Below are positions 23,296 to 32,655 of a stretch of 48,008 nt of DNA, one piece after another. The notes beneath the pieces were generated by a model that saw only the letters and a program-made list of their open reading frames with translations, was not told the origin of the DNA and did not search any database. The DNA comes from Antarctobacter sediminis (lineage in GTDB: Bacteria; Pseudomonadota; Alphaproteobacteria; Rhodobacterales; Rhodobacteraceae): assembly GCF_019218285.1 (NCBI RefSeq), contig NZ_JAHUZG010000010.1:1-48008 (forward strand), written 5' to 3'. The first letter of the stretch is position 1. The number at the start of each line of letters is the position of its first letter. The translations under genes were made by a program, and so were the position numbers.

Positions 23296-25812
23296 TCAGC
23301 TGCCCGCGCGCTGGCCGCGCGCCGGGGCATCCAGAATCTGTTTCAACCGCGCCGCGTAGCGGGCCGCGATCGCATCATGCGAAAACTCCCGGCGCACCCG
23401 TTCGGCCGCGCGTGCGGTGCGGGCGGCGCGCTCTTGCGGCGATCCGTAGAGCGCGCGCATCTGGCGCGCGGCATCCTCGATGTCCGGATCGGCCCAGTGC
23501 TGGCCGGGGCGGACAAAGATGTACTCTTTCGGGCCGACCTCGGTCAGGCTGTAATCCACCAGCCAGCACGTGTCGGGGGCGCAGAAATCCATGTTGCCCG
23601 AATAGCCGGTCGCCAGCACCGGCACACCCAGGTTCATCGCCTCGATCATGCCAAAGCCCCAGCCTTCGGACCGGTGCAGGGACAGGTAGGTGTCGGACCC
23701 TTTCTTGAGCCGCAGAAGCTCGTCATATTGCAGGGTCTCGTCGATCAGGATGATCCGGCTGTCCCGGGCCACGATGGCGTCGACCTCCTGCCAGATCGCG
23801 GTCTGGCCGGGGTCGCTGACCTTGTGGCGGTTCTGGGTCTTGATCACCAGCCGCACGTCCCGGACACCGGGGAAGGCCGCGCCAAAGGCGGCAAGCACCG
23901 CCAGCGGGTTCTTGCGCTGCACGAAAGAGAAACAGTCGAAGGTGACGAGAAAGACGAAATCCTCTGGCGCCGCGCCGGTGCGCGCCGCCAGCGTGGCGCG
24001 GGCCTCCCTGCGCGGGATCTCGGGCAGTTCCTCGAAGGTCATGCCCACGTTGATCACCGGCTTGTCGGTATGGGGCTGGAACATGGAGACACCGAATTCG
24101 GTCGAAACCCAGATCTCGTCCAGCATCTCCATGCCAAGGGCGTGGCAGGTGGCGGGGCTGTCCAGTTCCCAGTAGAAATAGCCGATGTTGTAAGCCCCGG
24201 AAAAGATGTCGGGCTGGTAGGCGGCGGCCAGCGGGATGGCCTCGGCGTTGAGGTGAAAGAGATTGACCCGCGCCGGACGGTAGTCCGAGACTTCGGCGCG
24301 GCTGGAAAACCCCTTGGGGGCCGGGTTGTCCAGATCGAAATCCGTCATGTTCAGCGAATGGCCGGTGCGTTCCAGCACCCCGGCGGACAGCCGGGTCGCC
24401 TGTCCCAGCCCCGAGGCCTTGCGGAAGGGGCCGATCACCTGGACATCCACCGGCGCCTGCCGCGGGATCGCCGGCAGCCGGGCGCATTCCGCCCGGTGCC
24501 CTTCGGCGGTGAGACTCAGAAAGGTTTTGCGGGCGGGGTCGAACCCCTGCTGGCGCAGAGCATTGTCATAGGACCGCCGGTCCAGACCGGGCAGCGGCTG
24601 GCCCATCGCGGCACAGAACCCCGCCAGCGGCGAGTTGTCCCCCCCCTCCAGCGCCGCCCCTTGCGCGCCCTCGGGCAGGTAGCGCAGGATATCGGGCCGG
24701 GTGAGGGCAAGGATCATCAGCGCGCAGGTCAGGTCGTGCCGCCCTTCGGCGGTTTCGACCGGCAGTTGGGCCAGCTCCGGCGTCTCGGCCCGGAAGCGCA
24801 GCATGAACCGCGACAGCGGCCAGTCGTCTGCCGCCTCTGCGGGATCTGCCGTGTCGTCGGGCACCGAGGCCAGCAGGGCCACGTGATCCGCGGGCACCAG
24901 ACAGTCTTCGCATCCCAGCGCCGGTGCCTGATGGACAGCCCACCAATAGACCGCGCGGGCATGCCAGTCGGGATCGTTGAAATCCATGTCCTGCCGCAGT
25001 TCGGCCCGGTCCATCAGAAAGGCCCATGCCGCGCGGGACAGGCTGTGTTCCTGCCCGCCGATCACCACCGGGGCATTCAGCCAATCGATCGCCGCACGCG
25101 ACAACGGCGTGCGCAGCCCCGCGCGCGAGGGGCCGTAGACGCCGAGGTAATGCTTGAAGAAATGCGCCACATCCGCCGGGTCGCGGGCGGGGTCAAAGCA
25201 GCTGTCCAGCCGGTTGCGATGGCGCAGGAACTCGGCATAGGCGAACATCGGCGGCGCAAGATCGGCCCCGCCCAGCGGCCCCTGCGGGCCGAACAGCAGC
25301 GCCTGCACCGGGGAAACCGGTCGCGGCCCGGCGGGCAACCGGCTGTCCTCGGGCATCCGCCGCGCAAGGCGTTGCAGATCGCCGTAAAGCCGGTTTTGCA
25401 ACGCGGTGGTGCGCGCCGGGGCGGCGATTGTGCCGGTGTCGGTGCCGGTGTCGGTCTGACCGGCCTGCCAGCGGCCCAGAAGGAAGGCACGCGGACCGAT
25501 CACCCGGACCTCGGCCGTGCCGCCATTGGCCGCCACCATTTCGCGGATTTCTTCCGAAAGCGGCAGCACGAACCCGGCAAACCCATCGCCGATCCCCTGC
25601 GCCGCGAGATCGCCGCGATAGACATTGGCGGTGGCCTGCATCAGCAGCGCGCCCCCCGCAAACAGCCCCACCTGCACGTCGCGGGCCTGTCCGCTGGGCT
25701 GCACCCAGCCGACCAGCGCGCTGCCGATTTCGCCGTCCAGATGACCGCGAAAGCCGCGCAGCCGGGTCACCGGGCCGCGCAACCGGGCGCGAAGGGCGTC
25801 AGGCAAGCGCAT
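23296..25812 (-). CDS. large GT4-type glycosyltransferase with N-terminal accessory region
   Basis: 838 residues. The C-terminal ~370 residues are a GT-B glycosyltransferase: VDVQVIGPFRKASGLGQATR, LFHLNAEAIP, the IGYFYWELDS stretch typical of this subgroup, VTFDCFSFVQRKNPLAVLAAF, and the donor-binding SEGWGFGMIEAMNLGVPVL with its E-x7-E pattern. The N-terminal ~470 residues hold a beta-rich segment (GEIGSALVGWVQPSG, VYRGDLAAQGIGDGFAGFVL) and a helical region not recognised beyond similarity to accessory parts of other multi-domain roseobacter glycosyltransferases. It would add a sugar in surface polysaccharide synthesis. Its ATG overlaps the gmd stop by 14 bp, so translation is coupled to gmd, which suggests a donor derived from GDP-mannose. 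Confidence 0.88.
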   Translation of the reverse strand: MRLPDALRARLRGPVTRLRGFRGHLDGEIGSALVGWVQPSGQARDVQVGLFAGGALLMQATANVYRGDLAAQGIGDGFAGFVLPLSEEIREMVAANGGTAEVRVIGPRAFLLGRWQAGQTDTGTDTGTIAAPARTTALQNRLYGDLQRLARRMPEDSRLPAGPRPVSPVQALLFGPQGPLGGADLAPPMFAYAEFLRHRNRLDSCFDPARDPADVAHFFKHYLGVYGPSRAGLRTPLSRAAIDWLNAPVVIGGQEHSLSRAAWAFLMDRAELRQDMDFNDPDWHARAVYWWAVHQAPALGCEDCLVPADHVALLASVPDDTADPAEAADDWPLSRFMLRFRAETPELAQLPVETAEGRHDLTCALMILALTRPDILRYLPEGAQGAALEGGDNSPLAGFCAAMGQPLPGLDRRSYDNALRQQGFDPARKTFLSLTAEGHRAECARLPAIPRQAPVDVQVIGPFRKASGLGQATRLSAGVLERTGHSLNMTDFDLDNPAPKGFSSRAEVSDYRPARVNLFHLNAEAIPLAAAYQPDIFSGAYNIGYFYWELDSPATCHALGMEMLDEIWVSTEFGVSMFQPHTDKPVINVGMTFEELPEIPRREARATLAARTGAAPEDFVFLVTFDCFSFVQRKNPLAVLAAFGAAFPGVRDVRLVIKTQNRHKVSDPGQTAIWQEVDAIVARDSRIILIDETLQYDELLRLKKGSDTYLSLHRSEGWGFGMIEAMNLGVPVLATGYSGNMDFCAPDTCWLVDYSLTEVGPKEYIFVRPGQHWADPDIEDAARQMRALYGSPQERAARTARAAERVRREFSHDAIAARYAARLKQILDAPARGQRAGS

Positions 25813-26812
25813 CGTAATCGGCTTTTGCCATCATCTCGGCCAGCTGCCGGACATCGACCCGCGGCACCCAGCCCAGCCTGTCGCGCGCCTTGCTGGCATC
25901 GCCGATCAACAGGTCGACCTCGGCAGGCCGGTAAAAGCGGGGGTTCACCCGCAGCACCGTCCGGCCGCTCTGGCGGCAGCAGGCGCTTTCGCTTTCGCCC
26001 GCGCCGGACCAGTCCAGTTCGATCCCCAGCGCATGGGCCGCATGGGTAAAGAAATCGCGGATCGAGGTGGTGACCCCGGTGGCCAGCACGTAATCATCCG
26101 CCTTGTCCTGTTGCAGCATCCGCCACATGCCTTCGACGTAATCGCCGGCAAAACCCCAGTCGCGCTGTGCGTCCATATTGCCCAGTTCCACCGGTTCGTC
26201 GCCGCCGCGGGCGATCCGCGCCAGCCCCAGCGTGATCTTGCGGGTGACGAACTCGGTCCCGCGCAGAGGGCTTTCGTGGTTGAACAGGATCCCCGAAGAG
26301 GCATGCATGCCGAAACTCTCGCGGTAGTTCACCGTGGTATAATGGCCAAAGACCTTGGCCACACCATAGGGCGAGCGGGGGTAGAACCGCGTGGTTTCGC
26401 GCTGCGGCACCTCTTGCACCAGCCCGAACATTTCCGAGGTCGAAGCCTGATAGAACCGGCAGTCCGGGGTCAGCGTGCGCAGCGTATCAAGGATCCGCAC
26501 CACCGAAACCCCGTCCACCTCGGCGGTATAGACCGGCAGTTCCCATGACGCGCCGACAAAGCTTTGCGCGGCAAGATTGTAGAATTCGTCCGGTTGCACC
26601 TCGCGGATGGTGCGAAAGATGTTGTTGGTCTCGCCAAGGTCGAACTCGTGCAGGCGCACATCATCGGTGATGCCCAGCAGGTCCAGCCGCGCGGTTTCAG
26701 CCTGGCTGATCCGGCGCACGCCACCATGGACCTCATAGCCCTTCTGCAGCAGCAGACGGGCCAGGTAGCTGCCATCTTGTCCTGTGACCCCCGTGATGAA
26801 GGCTTTTTTCAT
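25799..26812 (-). CDS. gmd: GDP-mannose 4,6-dehydratase
   Basis: 337 residues from ATG 26812 (MKKAFITGVTGQDGSYL). Short-chain dehydrogenase fold: NAD(P)-binding GVTGQDG (8-14), GVRRIS, active-site TSE (125-127, within STSEMFG) and the Tyr149-x3-Lys153 pair in SPYGVAK, all as in Gmd. The NHESPLRG and GNMDAQRDWGFAGDYVEGMW segments are family hallmarks. It converts GDP-mannose to GDP-4-keto-6-deoxymannose, the precursor of GDP-rhamnose, GDP-fucose or GDP-perosamine. No matching reductase or aminotransferase is in the window. First gene of the leftward unit gmd-GT4-fusion-manC, so substrate supply and use are co-expressed. An upstream in-frame extension (to 26872) lacks conservation. Confidence 0.96.
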   Translation of the reverse strand: MKKAFITGVTGQDGSYLARLLLQKGYEVHGGVRRISQAETARLDLLGITDDVRLHEFDLGETNNIFRTIREVQPDEFYNLAAQSFVGASWELPVYTAEVDGVSVVRILDTLRTLTPDCRFYQASTSEMFGLVQEVPQRETTRFYPRSPYGVAKVFGHYTTVNYRESFGMHASSGILFNHESPLRGTEFVTRKITLGLARIARGGDEPVELGNMDAQRDWGFAGDYVEGMWRMLQQDKADDYVLATGVTTSIRDFFTHAAHALGIELDWSGAGESESACCRQSGRTVLRVNPRFYRPAEVDLLIGDASKARDRLGWVPRVDVRQLAEMMAKADYDALA

Positions 26813-27016
26813 ATCGAGATGACCCTTGAGCGGAACCTCGGGCTGGGTACTTTGCAGCGCCCTGAAAGGCAATGGTCAAGCCCGGCGGCCCGCGGCGTCC
26901 CGCCTTTCCGGCTTTAATTCGGGGGGGGAGCATGCGATGTTTCCCCGGGCGTGGACCAGGCCACCCGGGCCGATGCCCGAAGCCGCCGCCCCGGCGGGAC
27001 TCCTGGTGCCGACACG

Positions 27017-27613
27017 ATGCAGAAAGCCGTCCCGACCCAGATGGAACACGCCCCCGACCTGACCGAATTTGCCCCCGGGCACCTGCAATATCACCTGCGG
27101 GCAGAGCAGCCGTTCAGCTGGTTCGACGCCAAGGGGGCCTGTGCCCTGCCTGTCAGCCTCACGCTTGACAGGGGCGCGCCGCTGACGCTGGCGGGTGCCG
27201 GACCCCATCCGCTGAACATCGGCGGACGGGTCTTTGTCAACGCCGGCAGCCCGGAGACCCCGGAGCCGGGGCAGCTGATCTCGGAGAGCCGGGCGCTGCG
27301 CGCTCCGGTCACGCTGCACCCGGGGCAACCGCACAGGATCATGGTGCCCGCCCATGTGCCCGAAGATGCGCCGCCGGACCTGCTGATCGAGATCGATCTG
27401 GTCAAGGAACATCATTTCTGGGGCAGCGCGCTTGGCCATGAACCGCTGCGGATGGTGCTGGCCAGCCGCCGGATCGCGATCCGCCCCGCCCGGCCGGATC
27501 CCACCGACATGACCGAGGCGCTGATGCAGCTGCATGATGCCCGCGCGCGTGAGGACCGCTATGAAGCGGTGATCTTTTTGCTGCTCAACCAGCTGTCCGC
27601 GCGGGACAGGTAG
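27017..27613 (+). CDS. small beta-domain protein, glycosyltransferase-accessory type
   Basis: About 198 residues; the start is uncertain (ATG 27017, ATG 27041 or GTG 26951, none with a good ribosome site). The main part reads like the beta-sandwich accessory domain found in polysaccharide enzymes: LNIGGRVFVNAG, ALRAPVTLHPGQPHRIMVPA, PPDLLIEIDLVKEHHFWGS. Such domains usually sit next to glycosyltransferase or methyltransferase domains; here it stands alone. No catalytic motif seen. It ends 12 bp before a large glycosyltransferase on the same strand, so the two are probably co-translated and may form a complex. Divergent from gmd across a ~200-bp gap that should hold promoters for both. Confidence 0.6.
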   Translation: MQKAVPTQMEHAPDLTEFAPGHLQYHLRAEQPFSWFDAKGACALPVSLTLDRGAPLTLAGAGPHPLNIGGRVFVNAGSPETPEPGQLISESRALRAPVTLHPGQPHRIMVPAHVPEDAPPDLLIEIDLVKEHHFWGSALGHEPLRMVLASRRIAIRPARPDPTDMTEALMQLHDARAREDRYEAVIFLLLNQLSARDR

Positions 27614-27625
27614 AATGCCCGCATC

Positions 27626-29731
27626 ATGAAGACCTGTTTCATCGGACAGGGCCGTGGCCGCGGCACCACAGCGGCCGAGGCCATCGCGGCGCGGCTCTAT
27701 GCCCGTTCGGACGTCTTTCACCGCCATGATCCGGTGCCCGGCGCACCTGACGGCGATGTGCTCGCCGCGCTGGCCGGCGACGGCCATGACCTGATCTGCA
27801 CCGTCGGGGCGGGGCCGGCCACCCGCGCCCTGACCGAGGCGAAGGGCGCGGCGCGGCGGGTTGTCCTGCTGACCGATCCCGACGTCAGCGAGGCCGATCT
27901 GGACGCGCTCGCCAATCGCGACGACATCCGGGTGATCTCTTTTTCCTACGGGCTGCACCTGCGCGCCGCGCTGCGGGGCGTCAACAGCTTTCATGCCTGC
28001 CATGTTCCGCCCGCCGCCGCCGCCGGACCGGCGGCGGAACGGCCCATGGCGGTCTTCTGCCAGCAACAGGGCGGTGCCCCGGACCGGGCCACCGTCGGGG
28101 TGCTTCTGTCGCAGGTTCCGGAGGTGCCTGTGCACCTGTTCGGGGCGGGGGACGGCGCTTTGACCGGGGCGCAGCGCCTTGCGCGGGACTGCGCGGTGCA
28201 TCTGCTGCCCCCCGGGGCCGGACCCGGACGGCTGTTGGCGGCCATGGCGGCGGGCAACTGCGTGATTGCCCCGGATCGCCCCTGGGTGCGGGATTATCTG
28301 ACCCATGGGGTGACGGGGCTGCTCTACGATCCCGACCACCCAGAGCCTCTGGATCTGGGCGCGGCCCTTGACATCGGGCGGCGCGCCCGGCGCAGCATCG
28401 AACAGGGGCACCGGAACTGGCAATGGGATCTGGACAATCGCCTGCAGGCGATCCTGTTCCAGCCGCGGCTGGAGGATCCCGGGGCCTGCCGCGAACTGGG
28501 GGCCTATGTGCGGGCCGGGCTGGGCACGGGCGCGCCCGCCGCACCCGGCATCGCAGAGCCCGCGCCCCGGGTTTCGGTGGCGGTGGTCTGCTACAACGCC
28601 GGGGCCGAGATCGAGAGCACCCTGCAATCGGTGCTGGCGCAGACCTATCGCAACATGGAAACCGTCGTCGTCGATGGCGGATCGACCGATGGCACGCCGG
28701 GGGTTCTGGCCCGCTACCGGGACCGGCTGGATATCCTGGTTTCGGAACCGGACGCGGGCATCTATGACGCGATGAACAAGGCCGCGCGGCTGGCAACGGG
28801 CGACTATGTCATCTTCATCAATGCCGGCGACCATTTCCACCTGCCCGGCGCGCTGGAGGTGGCGATGCATAACGTCACCTGTGATCGCGGCGGGCGCGCC
28901 CTGCCGGATTTCATCATCGGGGATCATGTCTATCGCCATGAGAACGGGTTCACGGATCTGCACAAGGCGGCGGATTTCGAAGACACCTGGGCACAGCTGC
29001 AAAGCGGCCGGTTCCGGCCCGGCTGGTGGCAGGGCATCCCCTGTCATCAGGCCACGCTGACCCGGCGCGCGCTGCTGGCCGAACGGGGGTATGACCTTGG
29101 CTTCGAGATCACCGCCGATCACGCCTTCATGTTCTCGCGCCGCGCCGAAGGGGCCCGTTTCGAACATTGCCACGCGGTGATCGCCACCTATGCCGGGGGC
29201 GGCATTTCGGCGACGCGACCCCTGCAATGCATGCGCGAGAGCTATCGCGTCTCACGCGCGCATACCCGGGCCCCCGGGGCCGTGGCCGATCTGTACCGGG
29301 CGCTTTACGGCGAAGAGGCCGTCGTCGAAGACCCCGGCAGGATCGAGGCCGAGGCCGAACTGCTGCGCGGCTCGGGGCTGTTTTGTGCCGAGTGGTACAG
29401 GGCCCGCTACATGGAACCGGGCTGTGGCTTTCGCGATCCGGTCCTGCATTACGTGATGGCCGGGCGGCGGCAGGGGACCCGGCCGCACCCGCTGTTCGAC
29501 GCGGACCATTACCTGTCACAGCACCCCGAGGCGCTGGACAGCGGTCAAAGCCCCTTTGCCCATTACCTTGCCACCGGCCGGGCGCGGGGCTGGACCCCCT
29601 GCGATCCCGAGCGGGGGCCGCTGGCCGGGCTGCTGGCCGGGCAGGGCCCGGACCTGCGCGATCTGGAACAGGCGCTGGCCCGCGCCCCGCGGGACCGGCT
29701 GCTGTCGGCCCTGCGCGATGGGCAAACATGA
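27626..29731 (+). CDS. two-domain glycosyltransferase (GT-B-like + GT2)
   Basis: 701 residues. The N-terminal ~300 residues look like a GT-B/GT4 domain, with LFGAGDGALTG and AAMAAGNCVIAPDRPWVRDYL placed like the C-lobe of GT4 enzymes, though the E-x7-E motif is lost. The GT2 domain (about 315-560) has VSVAVVCYNAGAE, VVDGGSTDGTPGVL, GIYDAMNKA and VIFINAGDH, close to WcaA/EpsE-type enzymes. The C-terminus carries two copies of the short motif seen at the ends of many glycosyltransferases: SGLFCAEWYRARY...DPVLHYVMAGRRQG and PLFDADHYL...PFAHYLATGRARG. It adds a sugar during polysaccharide assembly; donor unknown. It follows the small beta-domain gene in an operon. Confidence 0.87.
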   Translation: MKTCFIGQGRGRGTTAAEAIAARLYARSDVFHRHDPVPGAPDGDVLAALAGDGHDLICTVGAGPATRALTEAKGAARRVVLLTDPDVSEADLDALANRDDIRVISFSYGLHLRAALRGVNSFHACHVPPAAAAGPAAERPMAVFCQQQGGAPDRATVGVLLSQVPEVPVHLFGAGDGALTGAQRLARDCAVHLLPPGAGPGRLLAAMAAGNCVIAPDRPWVRDYLTHGVTGLLYDPDHPEPLDLGAALDIGRRARRSIEQGHRNWQWDLDNRLQAILFQPRLEDPGACRELGAYVRAGLGTGAPAAPGIAEPAPRVSVAVVCYNAGAEIESTLQSVLAQTYRNMETVVVDGGSTDGTPGVLARYRDRLDILVSEPDAGIYDAMNKAARLATGDYVIFINAGDHFHLPGALEVAMHNVTCDRGGRALPDFIIGDHVYRHENGFTDLHKAADFEDTWAQLQSGRFRPGWWQGIPCHQATLTRRALLAERGYDLGFEITADHAFMFSRRAEGARFEHCHAVIATYAGGGISATRPLQCMRESYRVSRAHTRAPGAVADLYRALYGEEAVVEDPGRIEAEAELLRGSGLFCAEWYRARYMEPGCGFRDPVLHYVMAGRRQGTRPHPLFDADHYLSQHPEALDSGQSPFAHYLATGRARGWTPCDPERGPLAGLLAGQGPDLRDLEQALARAPRDRLLSALRDGQT

Positions 29732-29868
29732 TGCAGAAGCCGCGCCCGGCGGAAATCCGACCAGGCGCGCGGCCCTTAGCTCTGGAATCTCGGCGCCATC
29801 AAGGGCAGAAGACAGGACGCATACTGTGAAAGGGCGGCCGTGCCCCGCGCCATACGGAAGTTGAGGAC

Positions 29869-30669
29869 ATGCAGAAAGAGTTCAAAGTCTCGGACACCCT
29901 GAGCGCGACGCTGGAGATCCCCGAACCGCGCCAGGCGGAGTCGGTTTTCGTCGTCGCCGGGCACAAGACAGGCAGCGTTCTGCTGACCAAGATCATCGCC
30001 GATATCGCCGCGGAAACCGGCCTGCCGGCGGTGCCGGTCGAAGGCGATGTCTGGCGGCAGGGCCTGTCGCTCTCGGACTGGCCGGCAGAGCTTTATGCCT
30101 TCCTCGAAGAGCCGGGCTATGTCTTTTATTCCTTCCGCTGGCTTCAGAAGCTGCCCGAGGTGGCGGCTTTTGAAAAGGCGCGGAAACTGTTCATGATCCG
30201 CGATCCCCGCGACGTGGCGGTGTCTTATTATTTCTCGATGGCCAAAAGCCACGGCCTGCCCAAGGCCGGCAAATCGCGCGAAAGCATCTCGAAGCTGCGC
30301 GAAGAAACCAGCGCGATGGACATCGACAGCTTTGTGCAGGAAGGCAAGGCCAACCCGATCCTGCGCAACATCGCCCGTTTCGCCAATTACCTCGACCGCG
30401 ACGACAGCCTGTTCTTCCGCTACGAGGACGTGATCTTTGACAAGCGCAACTGGGTTGCGCAGATCGCCCGCGAACTGTCCGTCGACCTGTCGCAGGAGAT
30501 CTGCGACCGCATCGCCGACAAACATGACCTGCGCCCGGAAAAGGAAGATCCCAACGCCCATGTGCGCAGCGTCACCCCTGGCGGCTATGTCGACAAGCTG
30601 TCGCCCGAAAGCATCGCCTATATCCACGAGACCTTCCCGGTCTTCTTCGACCGGTTCGGCTATCGCTGA
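29869..30669 (+). CDS. sulfotransferase
   Basis: 266 residues. PAPS-binding elements are intact: the 5'-phosphosulfate loop AGHKTGSVLLTKII (about 30-43) and the 3'-phosphate segment FMIRDPRDVAVSYYFSMA (about 106-123), with Arg and Ser in the expected places. FFRYEDVIFDKRNW matches the later YEDL motif of the Sulfotransfer_1 family. It would transfer sulfate from PAPS to a hydroxyl of a glycan or glycolipid in the cytoplasm. Start ATG 29869 has GGAAG eight bases upstream. The 137-bp gap before it allows an own promoter. It ends at a strong hairpin and converges with the unknown gene at 30720. Confidence 0.88.
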   Translation: MQKEFKVSDTLSATLEIPEPRQAESVFVVAGHKTGSVLLTKIIADIAAETGLPAVPVEGDVWRQGLSLSDWPAELYAFLEEPGYVFYSFRWLQKLPEVAAFEKARKLFMIRDPRDVAVSYYFSMAKSHGLPKAGKSRESISKLREETSAMDIDSFVQEGKANPILRNIARFANYLDRDDSLFFRYEDVIFDKRNWVAQIARELSVDLSQEICDRIADKHDLRPEKEDPNAHVRSVTPGGYVDKLSPESIAYIHETFPVFFDRFGYR

Positions 30670-30675
30670 GCCTTT

Positions 30676-30703
30676 GGCGGGGCGCGCCTACCGCGCCCCC
30701 GCC
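30676..30703. terminator. GC-rich hairpin between convergent genes
   Basis: GGCGGGGCGCG and CGCGCCCCCGCC pair almost perfectly around CCTAC, 7 bp after the sulfotransferase stop. Likely ends transcription from both sides. Confidence 0.55.
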
Positions 30704-30719
30704 ACAACGGTTCCCGGTC

Positions 30720-31490
30720 TCAGCGTTTGACCGGAGAGACCAGCGTTTGCGGCCGCCGCGCCTCGGCGGCCTCGAACAGCGAAAAGGTCTGGTTCACGTA
30801 GTTCACCACGCCGCTGATCTCGTCGAGATAGGTCTTGAGCTCGGGGGTCTGCTCGGCCTCGACAAGGCGCACGGGGCGGTCCTGCGGCAGGGTTTCGAAC
30901 TGCGCGTAGAACAGCGGCTGACCCCGGCGCAGCGTCACGGGCGCCTCGAGATTGTGCCACTCGAAGGCCCACATCAGCGGCCTTGGCCAGATATGGATCG
31001 GGAACCGCCCGCCGATCATCAGCCCCGGCAGGGGATCGGGGCGGAAATATTCAAAGGCCGGCCCCTGGTTCAGGTAGACCGGCTCGTCGGCGAGAAACAG
31101 GTAGGGCAGCTTGAGCTGAAAGATCGGCCGGTCGGGGCTGCGCCATTCGTTTTCCGCCACCGTGTTGATGATCTGCGCCAGCTTGTTCTGCCGGACCGGG
31201 GTCTGGTCGCCCATCAGGTTGACGATCTCGATCTTGCCGGCATCGGTCCGGCGCAGCCCGAGACGGAGATCATAGGGGCAGGCAATTTCGAAGAACCGGC
31301 TTTCGTAGTTCAGCACCGCCGGGCAGCGGGCGACGGATTTCACATGCGTGCCCGACATGCTGGCGCTGCGCAGACGGGTGGGCGGTTTGAACAGCACGCT
31401 GGCCGTGGTCTGCGTCAGCATCCAGCCCACGGTCACCGGACCCGAGCGTTCCCCCGGTTCCGGCCCGTCCAGCGATATGGTGATCTGCAT
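30720..31490 (-). CDS. conserved-looking protein of unknown function
   Basis: 256 residues, not recognised. No signal peptide and no membrane segment. The sequence is beta- and aromatic-rich in the middle (FEYFRPDPLPGLMIGGRFPIHIWP, MWAFEWHNLEAPVTLRRGQPLFYAQFE) and ends with a helix (TYLDEISGVVNYVNQTFSLFEAA). There are two cysteines (RCP, ACP), a spacing that could suit metal or disulfide but is not conclusive. The ribosome site AAGGGG is 11 bases before ATG 31490. It is downstream of the methyltransferase gene on the same strand (140-bp gap) within the polysaccharide region, so a role in glycan modification is possible; this is context only. Confidence 0.7.
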   Translation of the reverse strand: MQITISLDGPEPGERSGPVTVGWMLTQTTASVLFKPPTRLRSASMSGTHVKSVARCPAVLNYESRFFEIACPYDLRLGLRRTDAGKIEIVNLMGDQTPVRQNKLAQIINTVAENEWRSPDRPIFQLKLPYLFLADEPVYLNQGPAFEYFRPDPLPGLMIGGRFPIHIWPRPLMWAFEWHNLEAPVTLRRGQPLFYAQFETLPQDRPVRLVEAEQTPELKTYLDEISGVVNYVNQTFSLFEAAEARRPQTLVSPVKR

Positions 31491-31630
31491 CTGTAACGGT
31501 TCCCCTTGTCAGCCCGGGCATCCTTGCCGGGAAAATCGCACCCGGGACACAGTTTGCCAGCGGCGACCGGGAAAACAAGCCCGGTCCCGGGCGTGGCGAC
31601 GGTTCCGGACTGTCCGGCCCGGCGGGGCGC

Positions 31631-32527
31631 TCAGCTGTCCTTGCGTTCCGCCAGCAGGCGGCGGCGTTCCAGTTCGCGCTGCCACAACCCCTTGTTCAGG
31701 GCCTCGTGGATATGGGCGTTGGCCAGGTATTCCGCGTTCTTTTCCAGAAGCTTGGACATGATCCGCATCACTTCGACATCGGGGAAGGCCCGCGACAGCG
31801 CCGCGTGCAGCGCGACAAGGTTTTCGGGCGGCAGCGAGGTCTGCCACGGCAGGTCCAGGATATCGAGGATCGCCTCGACCAGTTCCGCGCCCATTTCCTT
31901 CTTGTAGACGAAGGCAAAGTGGTTGCCGATGAAACGGCCCTGACCGGACATGATCCGCGACAGGTAATAGGCGGCCTGACTCAGCGCCGCGGTGTAATTG
32001 GCGTCGTGGAAGGCAAAGATCGCGCCATCGTTGACCTGGGTCATCGCGCTGAGCATGTCGAAGGTCGCCCAGGGGTGCGAATGGGCGGCGTCGATGTGCA
32101 CGAGATCGAATTTCATGTCCATCGTCAGCACATGTTCAGAGGCGACCCCGCTGAAGATCGTATAGCGCGCCTGCATTTCCGGCAGCGCCTCGGGCACCAC
32201 GTCCCCGACCTTGTGCGACTTGTCGTAATAGACCTGCTCGGCAAGATCGATGCCGGTGAGCGTGCCGCTGCCTTCGCGGCAGCCGTACAGCAGCGCCGCC
32301 GCGCCTTCGCCCGCCGAGGTGCCGATCTCGAGGATATTGCCGTCCTTCTTGAGCTGCGCGAGGGCGATCAGCGTGGCCGCATCCTCAAGCGTCTGGTCGC
32401 CGTGGCACCAGCCGGGCTTGAGCGGCAGAAAGGCCCGGGCCGCGTCGAGATCCATCTCGACCGTGTCAAATGTCTTTGCGCTATCGGAAACGGAATAGGG
32501 CAGGTTGCTGCTCTGGGAAACGGACAT
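31631..32527 (-). CDS. class I SAM-dependent methyltransferase (Methyltransf_24 type)
   Basis: 298 residues, ATG 32527 with AAGAGG seven bases upstream. Motif I is NILEIGTSAGEGAAALL, then GTLTGIDLAEQ as the acidic end of strand 2 and DLVHIDAAHSHPWATFDM, which is the metal/substrate signature of the Methyltransf_24/CmcI-like group often found in glycan clusters. AIFAFHDANY follows as motif post-III. It probably O-methylates a sugar of the polysaccharide; the acceptor is unknown. The C-terminal third is helical with no recognised domain. It lies 128 bp downstream of the triple glycosyltransferase on the same strand, with a hairpin between. Confidence 0.85.
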   Translation of the reverse strand: MSVSQSSNLPYSVSDSAKTFDTVEMDLDAARAFLPLKPGWCHGDQTLEDAATLIALAQLKKDGNILEIGTSAGEGAAALLYGCREGSGTLTGIDLAEQVYYDKSHKVGDVVPEALPEMQARYTIFSGVASEHVLTMDMKFDLVHIDAAHSHPWATFDMLSAMTQVNDGAIFAFHDANYTAALSQAAYYLSRIMSGQGRFIGNHFAFVYKKEMGAELVEAILDILDLPWQTSLPPENLVALHAALSRAFPDVEVMRIMSKLLEKNAEYLANAHIHEALNKGLWQRELERRRLLAERKDS

Positions 32528-32558
32528 ATCCGGGCCTCTTGAAATGAATGTCGGGTCT

Positions 32559-32589
32559 GGCTGCCGGACCGTAACGCGGCACGGCAGCC
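32559..32589. terminator. hairpin upstream of the methyltransferase gene
   Basis: GGCTGCCG and CGGCAGCC pair perfectly around a 15-base loop, between the 1272-residue glycosyltransferase and the methyltransferase. It could be an internal attenuator or terminator. Confidence 0.35.
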
Positions 32590-32655
32590 ATATCTATCTT
32601 TTATCGGGAGCGGCGGCGGGCAAAATACACCTGCGCGGCCGGGGCCCGCCCCGGT

